Origin: DAITMV01 sp036834985
Lineage (GTDB): Bacteria; Pseudomonadota; Gammaproteobacteria; Burkholderiales; Burkholderiaceae_B
Assembly: GCA_036834985.1 (NCBI GenBank)
Contig: DAITMV010000003.1
Span: forward strand, 1-48,365
Direction: 5' to 3'
Length of the DNA stretch: 48,365 bases
Numbering within the stretch: position 1 is the stretch's first letter; every line of letters starts with the position of its first letter. Shown here piece after piece: positions 16,741 through 24,428 of this stretch. The notes under the pieces are model-generated. The model saw only the letters and a list, made by a program, of their open reading frames with translations. It searched no databases and was not told the DNA's origin. Position numbers and translations under genes: made by a program.

Positions 16741-17670
16741 CTATCCCCAATTTGTCCCCTCCCCCGCTGCCAGGCTGATGATGCCGCCCAGTGTGATGGG
16801 CTGCGCATCGCCGACACGATGGGTCAATACGGTTTCGCACACCGGCAGATAGGCGCCGTCGTGACGCAAAATGCGATAACAAAATGTTTGTACCGGCTGC
16901 GTTGAGGTGGTGTCCAGATTTTTGCGGATGCTGGCTGCATCGTCCGGATGCACCCGTTGTTGATAGCTGGCAGGTGTAACGGGGCCAGTGTTTGGATCTA
17001 AGCCCAGGAAGGCATACACCGAGTCTGAAAATACGATGCGGCCGGATGCGTCGGTGTGCCAATAAGCAATCGGAGGATGATCGGCCGCCGCAACTGGCAT
17101 CTCACAGACCCAGTCACGGGGCCTGATCGATTGGAGCGAATCCCATAAGGCTTTATTTAATTTCAGCTGCTTTAAATGCACCAGCCGCTGATCAAGCAAC
17201 ATATTGATCTGCTGACCCAGCATCAGCATCAGATCGATTTCATAGGGCCCCAACAGCCTGGGCTTGTTGTCCATCACGCACAAGCTACCGATGATTGAGC
17301 CGTCGTCCGCCACGATGGGAATACCGACATACATTCTTATCTGGCTGTTGTCATGAATAACCGGGCTGTTGCGAAACCGTGGGTCGTTCAACGCATCTTC
17401 AACAAAAAAAGGTGCGTAGCCCTGAATGGTGTAACTACAAAACGTTTTATCGCGGGCAACGGCTGTTTGGTTGCAACCAACTGACGCCTTGATCCACAGG
17501 CGATCATGATCTGCAAACCCCAAGGCGGCCCGATCACAATTAAACAGGCGAGCAGCAATGCGCACCACTTGATCAAATACGTCTTCAGCGGGTGTGTCCA
17601 GAATGTCGTAGCGGTATAAGGACGAAAGCCGCCTCAGTTCAGCGGCCGGGTTTAAGCCAGGGCTGCGCAA
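16741..17670 (-). CDS. GAF-PAS sensory protein without output domain
   Basis: A 309-residue cytoplasmic protein. An N-terminal GAF domain spans about residues 15-165: the start Y-R-Y-D-I-L-D-T-P-A-E-D is typical of the GAF group found in hybrid sensors, and F-C-S-Y-T-I with the following Asp-rich stretch is intact. A short helical linker leads to a PAS domain at about 200-300 (Y-W-H-T-D-A-S-G-R-I-V-F, then R-V-H-P-D-D). No kinase, cyclase, phosphodiesterase or receiver domain follows. Start is TTG at 17670, directly after an in-frame stop; AGGAG lies 13 bases upstream, a little far. It is 20 bp downstream of the LuxR-type regulator gene, which suggests cotranscription. Partner unknown. Confidence 0.8.
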   Translation of the reverse strand: MRSPGLNPAAELRRLSSLYRYDILDTPAEDVFDQVVRIAARLFNCDRAALGFADHDRLWIKASVGCNQTAVARDKTFCSYTIQGYAPFFVEDALNDPRFRNSPVIHDNSQIRMYVGIPIVADDGSIIGSLCVMDNKPRLLGPYEIDLMLMLGQQINMLLDQRLVHLKQLKLNKALWDSLQSIRPRDWVCEMPVAAADHPPIAYWHTDASGRIVFSDSVYAFLGLDPNTGPVTPASYQQRVHPDDAASIRKNLDTTSTQPVQTFCYRILRHDGAYLPVCETVLTHRVGDAQPITLGGIISLAAGEGTNWG

Positions 17671-17690
17671 TTACGGTCTTAGCTCCTGTA

Positions 17691-18365
17691 TCAAGCCGCG
17701 ATATCAACCGAATCGACCATCGACATCTGCCGGAATATGGCCACCGCCTGGGTTCTGGAGGTTGCGTTCAAGCGCTCAAAAATATCTTTCATGTGATGCT
17801 TGATGGTTTCGGGGCTGATACTCATGTGGCGGGCAATTTCCTTGTTGGTAAGTCCAACAGCCACCAATTCCATGACCTGAACCTGTTTTTCCGTCAACTC
17901 TTTACGCTTGAGGTTCGATTGCCCAACCCGCTCGACCAGACGTTCTGTCACTGATTGAAAAGAGGATTCCTGACTCCACCGGGCAACCAGCCCCACCGAC
18001 TCAAATGCCTCCACAATAATTTTGGAGGCTTTTTCAAACGCAATCTGTTTGGGAATAATCCAACTATGGGGTTTGTTCAAACGCTGCTGCGCGTTGACAA
18101 ACTCCAGGTCACCCGTCATCAAGACCACAGGGATATTGGCCGCTTCGCCTTCCAGCCACTGAATAACGTCCAGTTTATCGCTACCGGGCAAATGCAGGTC
18201 GCTGACAATGATGGCTGGGGAGCATGCGGTAAACGCAGATTTGGCTTGGGCCAGGCTCGTGGTGTGCACTACTTTGACACCAGGCGCTATCAATTTGATG
18301 AGATCACGAACCCCTGACGCGAACAATGGGTGATCTTCAATAATCAGTGCTGATAGGTTTGTCAT
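17691..18365 (-). CDS. NarL/FixJ-type response regulator
   Basis: A 224-residue two-component transcription regulator. The receiver domain (about 1-120) has the acidic pair E-D near residue 10, the phosphorylatable Asp at about 56 (S-D-L-H-L-P-G) and the conserved Lys at I-I-P-K. A LuxR-type helix-turn-helix (about 150-215) carries L-T-E-K-Q-V-Q-V-M and G-L-T-N-K-E-I-A, then S-x-x-T-I-K-H-H. ATG at 18365 was chosen over 18377 because GGAG lies six bases upstream of it and none precedes the other. It is divergent from the histidine kinase gene at 18655, its most likely partner, and heads the minus-strand run leading to the GAF-PAS gene and chemoreceptor. Confidence 0.92.
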   Translation of the reverse strand: MTNLSALIIEDHPLFASGVRDLIKLIAPGVKVVHTTSLAQAKSAFTACSPAIIVSDLHLPGSDKLDVIQWLEGEAANIPVVLMTGDLEFVNAQQRLNKPHSWIIPKQIAFEKASKIIVEAFESVGLVARWSQESSFQSVTERLVERVGQSNLKRKELTEKQVQVMELVAVGLTNKEIARHMSISPETIKHHMKDIFERLNATSRTQAVAIFRQMSMVDSVDIAA

Positions 18366-18448
18366 CTCCGTCTCCATACTTGTATAGATATTTAGCGTTG
18401 TTTTAATTTTTTTATATGAGCATTCGCTGTTGTTTTAATTATTAACTA

Positions 18449-18471
18449 TTTTTCACCTTTGGTGCGAAAAA
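18449..18471. repeat. Imperfect palindrome between regulator and kinase genes
   Basis: TTTTTCACC is followed by TTT and then GGTGCGAAAAA, nearly a perfect inverted repeat with one inserted pair of bases. It lies about 85 bp upstream of the response-regulator start and could be an operator. Confidence 0.4.
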
Positions 18472-18557
18472 GATGGGTGCCCCCCAAAAGGTGGGATAAA
18501 GCCCCGCCCTATCCTTACAAATTGCTTAAGCAAAGTCGCACTTGCTCTTTAATTCAT

Positions 18558-18571
18558 AAATGTTTACATTT
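18558..18571. repeat. Inverted repeat AAATGT-TT-ACATTT overlapping a promoter
   Basis: Perfect 6-bp arms around TT. It overlaps the -35 element proposed for the kinase gene, a common position for a repressor or autoregulatory site. Confidence 0.45.
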
Positions 18572-18592
18572 GTCATAGACATTAATTATATT
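18563..18592 (+). promoter_or_regulatory. Putative sigma-70 promoter for the histidine kinase gene
   Basis: TTTACA (18563-18568; five of six to consensus) and TATATT (18587-18592; five of six) are separated by 18 bp. The predicted start of transcription would be about 55 bp before ATG at 18655. No experimental support. Confidence 0.45.
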
Positions 18593-18654
18593 TAACCCAT
18601 TGATGCGATGAACGGGCCTTGTGAGCCCGAAACGTCTTGCCTTGGACATTGGCC

Positions 18655-20979
18655 ATGCTTTTTATACGGTTTAAAAGAATTTCCCTTCTACGCAGCGGGG
18701 AAATGATGGCTTTTGTCAGTTTGTTAATTGCATTTTTTATCTATTTAACACTTCAGGCATGCTTTAAAAATGAGTTGTTGATCAATAACAACTACAACAA
18801 AGCCCATGCTGATTCAAACATCAGCACCCTGACTTATGATCGACCACTTGTTCACCACCTGCGCCTATCCGGGCAACAACAACCCGACGGGATTAGCAGC
18901 GAAGCGACCTTTACGCTGAATAACGATACAAAAAGGACCCCACCCATTTTTATTGTTGTAGAAAAGCTGACGGGCAGCTACGAACTGAAGGCCAAACGCT
19001 ACCGAGGCAATCAGGAACAGCCCATTGAACCAGGCGTTTTGTCATACTCCATCACCAAGCTTCTCACCTCCGATAGCTACGTGCTGTACCCTCAACCCAA
19101 CGAGCGCACGGTCATTTCGATCAAAAGCACCGGGACCACACCCTTCAAAGCACAGTTAATCATCATGGAGCGGGATCGCTTTAACGAAGCCATTTACCTT
19201 CAGGGGGCCTTTTTTGGTGGGGTTGTGATCATGATTATCGTGACGTCGTTTGTCAGTTTGACCACCTGGCGAATATCAAGGGAGATCCGGCCCACCGCGT
19301 ATCTGATCATCTGTATTACCAACAGCCTGGCCCTGCTTCTGTTGATGGGCGCGACCGGCGTTAGCATTCAGGGAAACCAGCTCAATATCGAGGCTCTACC
19401 CGCGACCATCACTGCATTGGCCTTGGGTGAGGTCTATTACAGTGAATTGTTTGCGATTCGAGCGCAGTCTTATGCCACGCCTAGAGATTTGCGCTATGTG
19501 CTGAACACTTCGCGGCTCTGGTTTGTTGTGTTAATTGCCGCTTATCTGCTGGATTGGCCATTTGCCAATCAGTTGGGGGTTATAGGGATGATGGCTGGGG
19601 TGGTTGTGCGGTCGATCTGGATGGCCTATCAACGCAAAGTCAATGTGTGGGCTGCCCAGCTCCTTTTTGTGGAAGCGGCTACCTTTACCTGCATTATTTT
19701 CTTGATGTTGACAATTGAAAGCACCGTATTTAAGCAGCTGTTGATGGCCTGTATATTCTCCAGCTTGCTGATACGCCTGTTGAACCTGCGCTATATGCAT
19801 CTGAAATCTGCCCATCGGCATATCGTCAGTACGCGTGCCCGGATTGATTTTGATGCATTGTCCATGCGCAATTCAGCCAAAACCTGGGCTGCAGAGCTGG
19901 GAACCATGCTGCGGGGCATCGGTCACGATTTAAGCCAGCCGGCCAGTAGTTTCGGATTTATTGTGGGCGTCATGAAGCGCTTGACTCCCAAAGACGACCC
20001 AATGGCCATGAAAATTCAACAACTGGAACTGGCGCAACAATCCCAGGAAGAATTGATCAAACAACTCTCAACTCAGATCAACAGCTATATCCGTGACACC
20101 ATTCAAACCACAGAGAACGACGTCAATATTTACGAAACCCTGTACCCGCTGATTTTTGAATACCGCGCCCGGGCCTTTAAAAAGGGCATCAGCATCCGGT
20201 TTGTTGAATCAAAGGTTCGTGCAAAAACCAATCCTGCGGCGCTGCGCCGTTTTGTTCGCAATGCATTGGATAACGCCTTTAAACACTGCGCCAACGGTAA
20301 AATTCTGGTGGGCGTGCGACGTGGGGCAGACGGGCTGAGGATACAAATTTGGGACACCGGCCCCGGACTGGAAAACTACTCCAAAGCAGCCGACACCAGC
20401 GGAACTCAAATCGGAAATACGATCATGCTTGACTTGATGAAGTCCCTGGATGCAGTGGGCACCATCCGGACCGTCAAGTATGCGCATGGCCCCTACCCCA
20501 CCGGCGCTAAGTTCGAATTGAGCCTGCCCTATGAACGCAAGGTCGTTAAAGACAGTTCAAACGGCGCGCAGCCCCTGTTAAGCCTGGCAGCCACTCATCG
20601 TGGCTATATCCTCGATGTACGCAATTCATCGCTCAGCGTTGAGGTCTCCAAAGCCATGCAAAAGCACCTTTACACAGAAGTAACACAAAACGTCAAAAGC
20701 ATAGTTCGCAAAATCGATGATCGTATATGCCCTTCGTTTGTGGTGGTGATGGTTCACGATACCGCAGTGACTCACCCGTTTATCAGCAATGTTCTGATCA
20801 ACGAAACACGCACCAGGATTGCAGTCATCTATGTAGCATGTAGCGCCGGGCTGGACCTGACGTACTACTCGCGTAAGGGCCACACGGTGATTCCCTATGA
20901 ATTTGCTTTCAAAGACAATATTGTTCGTACCATCGTAGCGGTTGCCGGCTTGTCCTCGGTCGATGAAATGACCGCTTGA
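18655..20979 (+). CDS. 7TMR-DISM-like histidine kinase with degenerate receiver tail
   Basis: A 774-residue membrane sensor kinase. After one N-terminal helix there is an extracytoplasmic beta-rich domain (about 45-180), then a cluster of about seven hydrophobic segments (about 185-380), as in 7TMR-DISM receptors. The kinase core has G-H-D-L-S-Q-P with His at about 424, an N-box N-A-L-D-N-A near 536-541 and D-T-G-P-G at 567. Residues about 650-774 look like a receiver domain, but the usual Asp and Lys positions are not convincing (V-H-D-T-A instead of L-D-x-x-x-P, and P-Y-E-F instead of K-P-F). ATG at 18655 was used; ATG at 18703, with a G-rich stretch upstream, is an alternative and TTG at 18637 is less likely. 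The divergent LuxR-type regulator is its probable partner. Confidence 0.82.
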   Translation: MLFIRFKRISLLRSGEMMAFVSLLIAFFIYLTLQACFKNELLINNNYNKAHADSNISTLTYDRPLVHHLRLSGQQQPDGISSEATFTLNNDTKRTPPIFIVVEKLTGSYELKAKRYRGNQEQPIEPGVLSYSITKLLTSDSYVLYPQPNERTVISIKSTGTTPFKAQLIIMERDRFNEAIYLQGAFFGGVVIMIIVTSFVSLTTWRISREIRPTAYLIICITNSLALLLLMGATGVSIQGNQLNIEALPATITALALGEVYYSELFAIRAQSYATPRDLRYVLNTSRLWFVVLIAAYLLDWPFANQLGVIGMMAGVVVRSIWMAYQRKVNVWAAQLLFVEAATFTCIIFLMLTIESTVFKQLLMACIFSSLLIRLLNLRYMHLKSAHRHIVSTRARIDFDALSMRNSAKTWAAELGTMLRGIGHDLSQPASSFGFIVGVMKRLTPKDDPMAMKIQQLELAQQSQEELIKQLSTQINSYIRDTIQTTENDVNIYETLYPLIFEYRARAFKKGISIRFVESKVRAKTNPAALRRFVRNALDNAFKHCANGKILVGVRRGADGLRIQIWDTGPGLENYSKAADTSGTQIGNTIMLDLMKSLDAVGTIRTVKYAHGPYPTGAKFELSLPYERKVVKDSSNGAQPLLSLAATHRGYILDVRNSSLSVEVSKAMQKHLYTEVTQNVKSIVRKIDDRICPSFVVVMVHDTAVTHPFISNVLINETRTRIAVIYVACSAGLDLTYYSRKGHTVIPYEFAFKDNIVRTIVAVAGLSSVDEMTA

Positions 20980-20981
20980 TC

Positions 20982-21407
20982 TTATGGGCAAGCGCTGATG
21001 TGGGGCATCGCATCAGCATCCGTAGGCGTCGGTGCGTCAAAAGTGGACATTAACCGGCGTGCACGGATTTCGCCCGGGTCAAAGGCCGGGTTAACGATCT
21101 CTTTTTTATCCGCCAAGGTATACAGATTTTCAACCGCCACTTGATGAAATATTGACAACGCAACTGTCGCCAACAATTGCTCAAGACGTCTCTGTTGATC
21201 ATCACGCAGGCCCGCCGGACTCGCCTCATCCCCGTCGGGAGACCACACAAAGGGCATCCAGTCATCGCTTAACGGACGGTTGGAAAACCGCCCCAGGTAT
21301 CGCAAAAAACTGCGCAACGAGTCAATGGACAAACACGCTGCACCGCCCGCCTCCAGCAAACAGCCCAGTTCACGCCATAACTTGCCTTGTTCGTTGTAAA
21401 TGTACAT
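20982..21407 (-). CDS. Hypothetical 141-residue protein
   Basis: I do not recognise a family. The product is soluble, mildly acidic and probably helical in the middle, with no signal peptide or membrane segment. It starts M-Y-I-Y-N-E-Q-G-K-L-W and ends in a Thr/Pro/Asp-rich tail. ATG at 21407 was chosen because GAGG lies six bases upstream; the open frame runs to 21458. Its stop is two bases from the stop of the converging kinase gene, so the two transcripts must overlap or share a terminator. A relation to the neighbouring signalling genes is only positional. Confidence 0.6.
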   Translation of the reverse strand: MYIYNEQGKLWRELGCLLEAGGAACLSIDSLRSFLRYLGRFSNRPLSDDWMPFVWSPDGDEASPAGLRDDQQRRLEQLLATVALSIFHQVAVENLYTLADKKEIVNPAFDPGEIRARRLMSTFDAPTPTDADAMPHISACP

Positions 21408-21689
21408 AAGGCACCTCTTTGCCGGAGGATAAGTCGTTGTTCTTGAGGAAGAATACAAAATTACTACACCATCGATCCTAAATTTTGCCTCGGGTTAACC
21501 ATATCCCCTCTACGGGTAACCCCCCTTTGAAAAGCCGCTCAGCACCTTCACACAATCGAACAAATGTTATAAACAAAATGACCTAACCAGAGTTACGGCA
21601 CTTGGTTTCACTCACCAATCCAAGGGGAGGCACCTTGGTAACAGGTGATTAAAGTGGCTCCATATCCCTATGGATACGAGGAGCATCGC
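21408..21689. promoter_or_regulatory. Intergenic region upstream of the 44-residue peptide gene
   Basis: These 282 bp separate the minus-strand hypothetical gene from the plus-strand peptide gene. It contains GGGTTA-N18-TAACCC near 21492-21521, CACCT-N7-AGGTG at 21631-21647 and a compact hairpin at 21659-21674. No clear promoter hexamers were found, although transcription must start here in both directions. Confidence 0.4.
21659..21674 (+). other. Small hairpin just before ribosome site of the 44-residue ORF
   Basis: TCCATA (21659-21664) and TATGGA (21669-21674) are perfect 6-bp arms around a four-base loop TCCC. The CGAGGAG ribosome site starts three bases later, so the hairpin would leave it exposed or could compete with ribosome loading. 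Confidence 0.45.
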
Positions 21690-21824
21690 ATGTTGGACAA
21701 AGCATTGAGTATCTTTTTGATTACCGTGTTGGCCGTCGGCACGGTGCAAGCCGTGTTACCAACGATCGGCCATGCCATGTCATCACTGACAGGCTCACTC
21801 AACACGCCAGCCAGTAAATCTTAG
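21690..21824 (+). CDS. 44-residue single-helix membrane peptide
   Basis: A short reading frame found by eye. It encodes one hydrophobic helix (about residues 5-25, M-L-D-K-A-L-S-I-F-L-I-T-V-L-A-V) and a Ser/Thr-rich tail ending P-A-S-K-S. ATG is preceded at seven bases by a very good CGAGGAG ribosome site, the main reason to believe it is translated. It lies 34 bp upstream of the PBP-like gene on the same strand. No family is recognised. It might be a small membrane regulator or a structural peptide; function unknown. Confidence 0.6.
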   Translation: MLDKALSIFLITVLAVGTVQAVLPTIGHAMSSLTGSLNTPASKS

Positions 21825-21858
21825 TAAGATCGCTGTTTTATGGCTTCGTGCACACGAC

Positions 21859-22698
21859 GTGAACCCACTTTCAATCAACAACTTGGCTCAGGTGCTTACG
21901 GCCCAACGATTTGAACGCATCGTCTGCCTGACAGAAGAAACCACCGAAACCATTTATGCCTTGGGCGAACAGCACAGGATCGTCGGGATCTCCGGTTTTA
22001 CCGTCCGCCCTGCGCAGGCCCGCCACGAAAAGCCGCGTGTCAGCGCTTACACCAGTGCAAATACCCAGAAAATTCTGGATCTGCAGCCCGACCTTATTTT
22101 TGCGTTTTCGGACATGCAGGCCGATATCTGCGCGACCTTGGTCAAGGCTGGCCTACAGGTTCATGTGTTTAACCACCGCAGTATCAGCGGTATCTTTGAC
22201 ATGATTCTGACAGTGGGCAGGCTGCTCGATACGGCGGGCAAAGCGTCGCAGTATGTGGGCGACTTGATCGAAAGCATGCGTAGTGTCGAGCAATCGGCCG
22301 CCACCCTCACCCGCCGACCCCGGGTTTATTTTGAAGAATGGGATGAGCCCAGGATATCTGCCATACGCTGGGTGTCAGAACTCATTGAGGTGGCGGGCGG
22401 CATCCCTTGTTTTCCGGACCTGGCCCTGCAATCTCTGGGAAAAGACCGGATTATCCCGGATGACCGCATGATTTGGGAACGCCAGCCGGACATCATCATC
22501 GGCTCATGGTGCGGAAAGAAGTTTCGACCGGAGCACGTCATGAATCGACCAGGATGGCAGGAGGTTCCAGCCGTCCAGAATCGGCAGTTGTTCGAAATAA
22601 AATCGCCCCTGATCTTGCAGCCTGGCCCTGCAGCCCTGACCGATGGGCTGGCTCAGCTTCACCACATAATCAAGACGTGGGCTCAAGCGCAGGAATAA
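21859..22698 (+). CDS. BtuF/FepB-like binding protein lacking a signal peptide
   Basis: A 279-residue protein of the helical-backbone metal-receptor group (COG0614), which binds cobalamin or ferric siderophores for ABC transporters. The first half has R-I-V-C-L-T-E-E-T-T-E-T-I-Y-A-L-G and a D-L-Q-P-D-L-I-F strand; the second has the long linking helix, then I-S-E-L/G-G-I-P and Q-P-D-I-I-I-G. There is no signal peptide or lipobox: the only start after the upstream stop is GTG at 21859, and hydrophobicity at the N-terminus is low. No ABC permease or ATPase is nearby. Cytoplasmic homologues called cobalamin-binding proteins exist. It precedes an Aer-type chemoreceptor by 93 bp; a sensory role is speculation. 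Confidence 0.78.
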   Translation: MNPLSINNLAQVLTAQRFERIVCLTEETTETIYALGEQHRIVGISGFTVRPAQARHEKPRVSAYTSANTQKILDLQPDLIFAFSDMQADICATLVKAGLQVHVFNHRSISGIFDMILTVGRLLDTAGKASQYVGDLIESMRSVEQSAATLTRRPRVYFEEWDEPRISAIRWVSELIEVAGGIPCFPDLALQSLGKDRIIPDDRMIWERQPDIIIGSWCGKKFRPEHVMNRPGWQEVPAVQNRQLFEIKSPLILQPGPAALTDGLAQLHHIIKTWAQAQE

Positions 22699-22791
22699 CC
22701 CCCCTTTTGGGTATGATTTCCTGCAATAAAAACTAACAATCGTCAGTTAATCTGGGACCTATTAAATATCCGTCTACTGAGGGAAATCCCT

Positions 22792-24417
22792 ATGTCCGCA
22801 ACAGATAAATCGACAGCACGCGGTCGAGCCGCCCGAATGGCACTTCCGACCAATCAGACTGAGCGTCTGCTCGATCCACGCCAGCCCATCGTCACCAAGA
22901 CTGACTTGAAGGGCAAAATCACCTATGCAAACCCGGCGTTTATCGAGATCAGCGGTTTTACCAAAGACGAGCTGATGGGCCAGCCCCACAATATCGTGCG
23001 CCATCCGGACATGCCCAAAGAGGCCTTCGAAGACTTGTGGAACACAACCCGCGCCGATGTGCCTTGGCGTGGACGCGTCAAAAACCGTTGTAAAGATGGC
23101 GGATATTATTGGGTCGATGCATACGTCACCCCCTTGACGGAAAATGGTCAAAAAATTGGCTACATGTCCGTACGGACGGCCCCTACCCAACAACAAAAAG
23201 ACGATGCACAGCAGTTATATCAACAGGTATCACAAGGTACCGTCAAATTTCCTTACACCAAACTCACACAGGGCCGATCGATTGGTGTGGATATTGCCCT
23301 GTCAATCGGCTTGATCATCACCTTGGCCGTGGCTCAGGCATTTGTCAGCGGTCCGTGGGTCTGGGTTGTTTTGGCCTGCGAGATCGCCGTTGCGGTGGCC
23401 AGCTGGTTCTGGCTTGGTTATCAGATCAGGACCCCGCTGGCGCAGATGAATGCATGCATGCAGGCTTTATCTGAAGGCAACTTCAAAACAGAGGTCAATA
23501 CACAGGCCACCCGGGAGTTCTCGAATTCACTCATTTCTCTCAAGAGCATGCAAGTTAACTTACGTGCGATTGTCAGCGATGTCGTATCGGCCGCAGGGCA
23601 TGTCAAAGAGGATGCAAACCAGCTCAATAGCCTGGCCACTGAACTGATGGAACGCTCACGCCAGCAATCAGACGGTATCAATGGTGTGGCAGCAGCGCTC
23701 GAGGAGCTGTCCGTGTCAGTGAGCGAGATTTCAGAAGCGACCGGCAACAGTTCACGACATGCTGAGCAGGCCTTGTCGGTTGTGGCTACGGGCACCGATC
23801 GCATGCAGCAATCGATGGAGGCCACCGAACAAGTGGTTGAAGTGGTCAATCATGCACAACAAAAGATTGACCAATTACACGGTGCGGTCGGAAAAATCAG
23901 CGTTGTGACACAAACCATCACCGAGATTGCAGAAAAAACCAACCTGTTGGCGCTCAATGCGGCCATTGAAGCGGCGCGAGCTGGCGAGTCAGGACGGGGC
24001 TTTGCTGTGGTTGCTGATGAAGTGCGCAAGCTGGCTGAACTGACCCGCCATTCCACAACGGAAATCGCCTCCACTGTCGCCGGGGTGCAGTCTGGCACAC
24101 AAGAGGCGCTTGAAACCATGGGACGCGCCGTCAAGGAAGTGCGTCATGGCACGTCAATGATCCAAAGCGCCAACGAAAGTCTGGGCAATATTAGCACGGC
24201 CAGCCGCGGTGTCGCAGAGTCGGCCCATGACATTGCCAGCATGCTGGACCAGCAGTCTCAAGCATCCACTGAAGTGGCCAACAGCATGGAGCGTATGAGC
24301 GCACTGACCGAGAGCAATGTCTCAAGTATCTGTGAAGTAGAACGCGCGGCTCAAAAACTGAACGAAACATCCCGCGAGCTGCAGGCTCTGGTGGTCCATT
24401 TTGAAAAAAGCATGTAA
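22792..24417 (+). CDS. Aer-type PAS chemoreceptor
   Basis: A 541-residue chemoreceptor with an N-terminal cytoplasmic PAS domain (about 30-130: I-T-Y-A-N-P-A-F, then G-x-P-H-N-I-V-R-H-P-D-M-P, the classic Aer signature), two closely spaced membrane helices (about 165-205), HAMP and a methyl-accepting signalling domain with N-A-A-I-E-A-A-R-A-G-E-S-G-R-G-F at about 385-400. Aer binds FAD in its PAS domain and senses redox state for energy taxis, and the N-I-V-R-H-P motif is part of that pocket. The lack of a periplasmic sensor means the signal comes from inside the cell. The ribosome site GAGGG is part of an AGGGA-AA-TCCCT palindrome just before ATG. The partner CheA is not in the window. Confidence 0.9.
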   Translation: MSATDKSTARGRAARMALPTNQTERLLDPRQPIVTKTDLKGKITYANPAFIEISGFTKDELMGQPHNIVRHPDMPKEAFEDLWNTTRADVPWRGRVKNRCKDGGYYWVDAYVTPLTENGQKIGYMSVRTAPTQQQKDDAQQLYQQVSQGTVKFPYTKLTQGRSIGVDIALSIGLIITLAVAQAFVSGPWVWVVLACEIAVAVASWFWLGYQIRTPLAQMNACMQALSEGNFKTEVNTQATREFSNSLISLKSMQVNLRAIVSDVVSAAGHVKEDANQLNSLATELMERSRQQSDGINGVAAALEELSVSVSEISEATGNSSRHAEQALSVVATGTDRMQQSMEATEQVVEVVNHAQQKIDQLHGAVGKISVVTQTITEIAEKTNLLALNAAIEAARAGESGRGFAVVADEVRKLAELTRHSTTEIASTVAGVQSGTQEALETMGRAVKEVRHGTSMIQSANESLGNISTASRGVAESAHDIASMLDQQSQASTEVANSMERMSALTESNVSSICEVERAAQKLNETSRELQALVVHFEKSM

Positions 24418-24428
24418 GCACCTGACCA

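Noticed and set aside
22780..22794. AGGGA-AA-TCCCT palindrome at the Aer-type gene start as a translation-blocking hairpin
   Set aside because: A two-base loop cannot close as a normal RNA hairpin; probably chance symmetry over the ribosome site.
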